From a virus, in the IMG/VR virus record IMGVR_UViG_3300008111_000048, positions 1-64,000 of that record: a DNA stretch of 64,000 nucleotides; one strand, given 5' to 3'. The translations under genes were made by a program, and so were the position numbers. Positions 61,649-64,000 of this stretch are shown piece by piece (the first letter of the stretch is position 1; every line of letters starts with the position of its first letter). Below the pieces are notes generated by a model. It was not told the DNA's origin. It ran no database searches and saw nothing but the letters and a program-made list of their open reading frames with translations.

Positions 61649-61841
61649 GATAGTTCTCAAAATTAAATGCAATCACCTCATCTGGAATCAGGTTGCCCTG
61701 GTTATCGAACATTTCGGGGTGAGGTCTTGGTATTTCCCGATAGTTCATCATATATTCTCTTGCTACCCAACCTGCCATTATCCCCACTATAAGAAACAAA
61801 AAGGTTAGAAAGGAACCGAAAACTAAACTAACTGCTAACAT
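61611..61841 (-). CDS. Small membrane protein with acidic tail
   Basis: A 76-residue protein with an N-terminal hydrophobic span (SLVFGSFLTFLFLIVGIMAG) then AREYMMNY and a long acidic tail (YDDTEEDNDD). It overlaps the next gene by 38 nt. Function unknown. Confidence 0.72.
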   Translation of the reverse strand: MLAVSLVFGSFLTFLFLIVGIMAGWVAREYMMNYREIPRPHPEMFDNQGNLIPDEVIAFNFENYHDYDDTEEDNDD

Positions 61842-62079
61842 TTCTTTTACCTCGGGAAACTACTTTTTTCTTCCTTGACTTAAAGGAAAATTCAAAATAG
61901 ATAGTGACTTCCCGATTTAGAAAGCAAACTATCTTCTCAAAGATAATGTGGAATGGTTGAGTTTGCTTTCTTTTCCCTCCATTAAGTATGAGTTCAATAC
62001 CACGATTAAAGTGGTCTTCAGTTTTATTTAGGTCACGATTTGATGACTTGTTGTTCTTTGAGGAATTTGATTGTGTCAA
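61828..62079 (-). CDS. Conserved cyanophage basic protein
   Basis: An 83-residue protein starting MTQSNSSKNNKSSNRDLNKT; the middle EDHFNRGIELILNGGKRKQT and NREVTIYFEFSFKSRKKK recur in cyanomyoviruses. Overlaps glutaredoxin by 47 nt, so the true start may be a later codon near the ERGIEL region. Function unknown. Confidence 0.68.
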   Translation of the reverse strand: MTQSNSSKNNKSSNRDLNKTEDHFNRGIELILNGGKRKQTQPFHIIFEKIVCFLNREVTIYFEFSFKSRKKKVVSRGKRNVSS

Positions 62080-62275
62080 CGGATCCTCCTATTTTTTTAT
62101 CGTCACAAATAACTTGAGGAAAAGTAGATCCCTCGCCAAACTCGGCATAGAATTCCTCTCTAGTAAAGTCTTGTCCTAAAGTATACACTACAAACTTCTG
62201 TTCTGTCAACTCTAATACTTGTTTGACTTTACTGCAATACGGGCAATTTTCTTTTGAATAGACTGTAAAGTTCAT
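62033..62275 (-). CDS. nrdC: Glutaredoxin
   Basis: An 80-residue glutaredoxin: KENCPYCSKVKQ holds the CPYC redox site (residues 11-14), TFPQV has the cis-proline, and KIGGSVD the GG motif for glutathione. It gives electrons to ribonucleotide reductase for dNTP synthesis. It lies downstream of the candidate RNA terminator, so it needs its own promoter: TTATAAATTA about 25 nt upstream could serve. Confidence 0.92.
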   Translation of the reverse strand: MNFTVYSKENCPYCSKVKQVLELTEQKFVVYTLGQDFTREEFYAEFGEGSTFPQVICDDKKIGGSVDTIKFLKEQQVIKS

Positions 62276-62307
62276 AATTCTTTAATAACTTATACTAATT
62301 TATAAGA

Positions 62308-62335
62308 GAAAAAAGGAGGGTATAAACCCCCCCTT
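62308..62335 (-). terminator. Rho-independent terminator of the candidate small RNA
   Basis: Minus strand: GGGGGG-GTTTATA-CCCTCC (one G-U pair) followed by TTTTTTC. It lies about 90 nt after the sigma70 promoter at 62413 and before the glutaredoxin gene. Confidence 0.8.
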
Positions 62336-62406
62336 GTTAACCACCAACTCACCTCTCCCACCACAGAGAGGGTCTTCATTCCCAAAGATACAAGGATGTT
62401 GAAGAC
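62309..62406 (-). ncRNA. Candidate ~97-nt structured small RNA
   Basis: A consensus sigma70 promoter (62413-62441) is followed by a transcript that begins with a hairpin GGTCTTCA...TGAAGACC (62371-62407). A second hairpin CCTCTC...GAGAGG (62352-62371) follows directly, and the strong terminator ends it. No open frame with a ribosome site lies inside. It is either a free-standing small RNA or a terminated leader (attenuator) of the glutaredoxin operon. Confidence 0.55.
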
Positions 62407-62412
62407 CTTGAT

Positions 62413-62441
62413 ATTATAAGAGAAAAAGACAAAAATGTCAA
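62413..62441 (-). promoter_or_regulatory. Sigma70-type promoter TTGACA-N17-TATAAT
   Basis: Minus strand: TTGACA at 62436-62441 and TATAAT at 62413-62418, spacer 17. It sits just after the stop of the virion gene and has consensus hexamers. Confidence 0.88.
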
Positions 62442-62442
62442 A

Positions 62443-64000
62443 TCAACCCTGAGATTCGGTCCAGGTTACTCGTCCAGAAATAGCTCTTGTTTGCCCCGAA
62501 ATATTTGTGGCAAAAACAGTTAATGTATCTGGTCCATCAGGATAAATGCCAGGTCCACCGAGAATACTATTACCAAGTTCACGAATTGTCGTGATTGGAT
62601 AAGTAGTATTTGCAAATCTACCTTGTCCATCTTCTGCGAAAAATGCAGTAATAACATCTCCCCCACTAAATGCACCACCAGTGAAACTATGGTCAATATA
62701 TTGTGCAATAGATCCGTTAGGAGCTCTTCTCCAGTTAGCAGTGTTATTTAATACATTCGATTCAGCATTAATTCTGACCTCGATAGCAAAATTACCATTA
62801 GCAGAAAGACCAATACTATCAAGAGATAGAGAAGATCTATTAATTAAGTTTCGAACTCCATAAAATCCAGGAATACCAAAGTCAACACTAGGCGCCAATC
62901 TAAGAGTTATAAGAGCAACTCTTACATTATTACCAACAAATTGATATCCACCAACACCTTGTGCTGTTTGTGCCGTAAAGAGGTATGCTTTATCAACATC
63001 AAATCTACCATCCATAATCACAGAAACACCCCAATGACTTAAAGAAGGAGAGCAATTCTGATTAATTGATAACCAAGTATCATTTATTCCAGCAGTTGTT
63101 GGTCCACCAAGAAGACCACCAATATTTCTAGTTATTAAGTTTAATGTTCTAACACTTCCTGCTAATCCTCCCTTCGTATAATTAATGTATTCATTATTAA
63201 TTGCGATTGTGCCTGAAGGTGGTAAGAAAATAGCTTCGGATTCATTTACATTAATAGTCGATGATCCACTTGTCATTGAAGTCAATAATTTACCAGACTT
63301 AGATTTAGATGAAATTTCAAATCTACCTGGTAGGTTACCAGTTCTCATATATGCTTCGGTATTAATATTATTTTGTTTTACTTCATGAACATAATGAATA
63401 TATCCATCTGTTGTTCTAATTCCCCAACGAACTTTACCAGCACCATACCAAGAATAATCAATAAAGACCATTTGCATTCTATTTGGATCTAGAGTGTATT
63501 TACTTTCTCCAGTTCCATCTAGTTTGTCTATATTGAATTGATCTTGTCTGTAACGTTCATCGGTTGTTTTAACAATTTTAACATCAGTTACTGACGTTGA
63601 TCTATAATCAGGAGAAACAGTTAAATCAGTATCACTGCTTATTTTTGTAACAAGATAATTTCCACCTTTGATAATGATATTATCTTCTTCTTTAAGTTGA
63701 GTTAAAAATTTAGTATTTGTTCCTATTACCGAAGAAGAATTTTGTGCAATTGCAATTCTTCCTGCCAATTGATTTGTACTGGATCTTTTTACAGCATGTA
63801 GATATTTTCCATCATGCTCAAAAAATATTCCATTTTGGTCATCGAACAAACCAGATCTTACTGTAGCATCATTCCATTCAATAACTTCAACTCTTGGGGT
63901 TCCTCCAGGATTAGTATCAGTTGGCAGTCCACCATTACCAGCACTTACATTTACGTTAATTGTAAATGTAGTTCTATTCACAATGGTGGCAACTCTGTAC
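62443..64000 (-). CDS. Large virion structural protein (partial)
   Basis: The frame is open to the right window edge (YRVATIV before the GTG at 63981), so the start lies outside; at least 518 residues are visible. Beta-rich with NINTEAYMRTGNLPGRFEIS, NINVNESEAIFLPPSGTIAI and repeated turns, typical of large cyanophage structural proteins (VrlC-like). No catalytic motif. It is followed at once by the sigma70 promoter at 62441. Confidence 0.7.
   Translation of the reverse strand, partial: YRVATIVNRTTFTINVNVSAGNGGLPTDTNPGGTPRVEVIEWNDATVRSGLFDDQNGIFFEHDGKYLHAVKRSSTNQLAGRIAIAQNSSSVIGTNTKFLTQLKEEDNIIIKGGNYLVTKISSDTDLTVSPDYRSTSVTDVKIVKTTDERYRQDQFNIDKLDGTGESKYTLDPNRMQMVFIDYSWYGAGKVRWGIRTTDGYIHYVHEVKQNNINTEAYMRTGNLPGRFEISSKSKSGKLLTSMTSGSSTINVNESEAIFLPPSGTIAINNEYINYTKGGLAGSVRTLNLITRNIGGLLGGPTTAGINDTWLSINQNCSPSLSHWGVSVIMDGRFDVDKAYLFTAQTAQGVGGYQFVGNNVRVALITLRLAPSVDFGIPGFYGVRNLINRSSLSLDSIGLSANGNFAIEVRINAESNVLNNTANWRRAPNGSIAQYIDHSFTGGAFSGGDVITAFFAEDGQGRFANTTYPITTIRELGNSILGGPGIYPDGPDTLTVFATNISGQTRAISGRVTWTESQG

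Noticed and set aside
1-64000. Insertion sequences, integrase or attachment sites
   Set aside because: No transposase, integrase or long terminal inverted repeats were seen; the only mobile-type genes are the HNH remnant and the NUMOD-like gene.

Overview
The window is part of a T4-like myovirus genome that infects cyanobacteria (a cyanomyovirus). The evidence is a T4-type replication and tail gene set (gp32, gp59, gp33, gp4, gp26, gp53 and tube/hub proteins) together with cyanophage hallmarks: CP12, PhoH, ThyX, glutaredoxin, a DUF1825 protein shared with cyanobacteria, 2-oxoglutarate/Fe(II) oxygenases and S74-chaperoned fibres. Almost all genes lie on the minus strand and read right to left. 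Only the block gp4 - unknown - gp48-like - gp53 (51236-53675) is on the plus strand.

Layout from right to left (direction of transcription). 64000-62443 is a virion protein cut by the window edge. 62441-62309 is a strong sigma70 promoter followed by a short, hairpin-rich, terminator-ended transcript (candidate small RNA). 62275-58419 holds glutaredoxin, small accessory proteins, thyX and a phoH-linked gene. 58419-53616 is the replication/late-transcription cluster: phoH, a PD-(D/E)XK nuclease, gp33, gp59, a homing-endonuclease insertion, a DUF1825 protein, gp32 and a Mom-like DNA-modification protein. 53675-51236 (plus) and 51200-39116 (minus) form the tail/baseplate module, split by a divergent late promoter. 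39112-38510 holds an early promoter, a frameshifted small gene and three tRNAs. 38473-29492 is an HNH remnant and two huge fibre genes. 29422-11084 is a long accessory region: an SF2 helicase, dozens of 45-150-residue proteins in overlapping operons, seven 2OG-Fe(II) oxygenase-like genes, a sugar-nucleotide dehydratase and a beta-ketoacyl-ACP synthase. 11052-3240 holds CP12, a SprT-like protease, a GIY-YIG-like protein next to a D12 adenine methylase, an RlpA-like protein and many small genes. 3215-1230 holds a glycine-rich adhesin-like protein and a zinc-binding/AT-hook protein. 1199-598 is a non-coding region with a striking palindromic repeat array. 597-1 holds small genes, the last cut by the window edge.

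Three promoter classes can be read directly. (1) Sigma70 type, TTGACA-N17-TATAAT, ahead of gp32, the small gene at 39058, the gene at 26797 and the candidate RNA at 62406. (2) A class without a -35 hexamer, with a box close to AACTGGCACA placed exactly 29-31 nt upstream of TATAAT; eight strong copies and one weaker copy lie between 254 and 29479. (3) T4-like late promoters of the form NNTAAATA ahead of structural and endonuclease genes. Leaders after classes 1 and 2 often carry GGTAATC or CATACGC elements.

Most small accessory genes overlap by ATGA or TGATG and are probably translationally coupled. About two dozen real genes of 28-59 residues are too short for ordinary gene calling and are listed here from direct reading. 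Family assignments come from recognised motifs and remembered family features; no database search was run.
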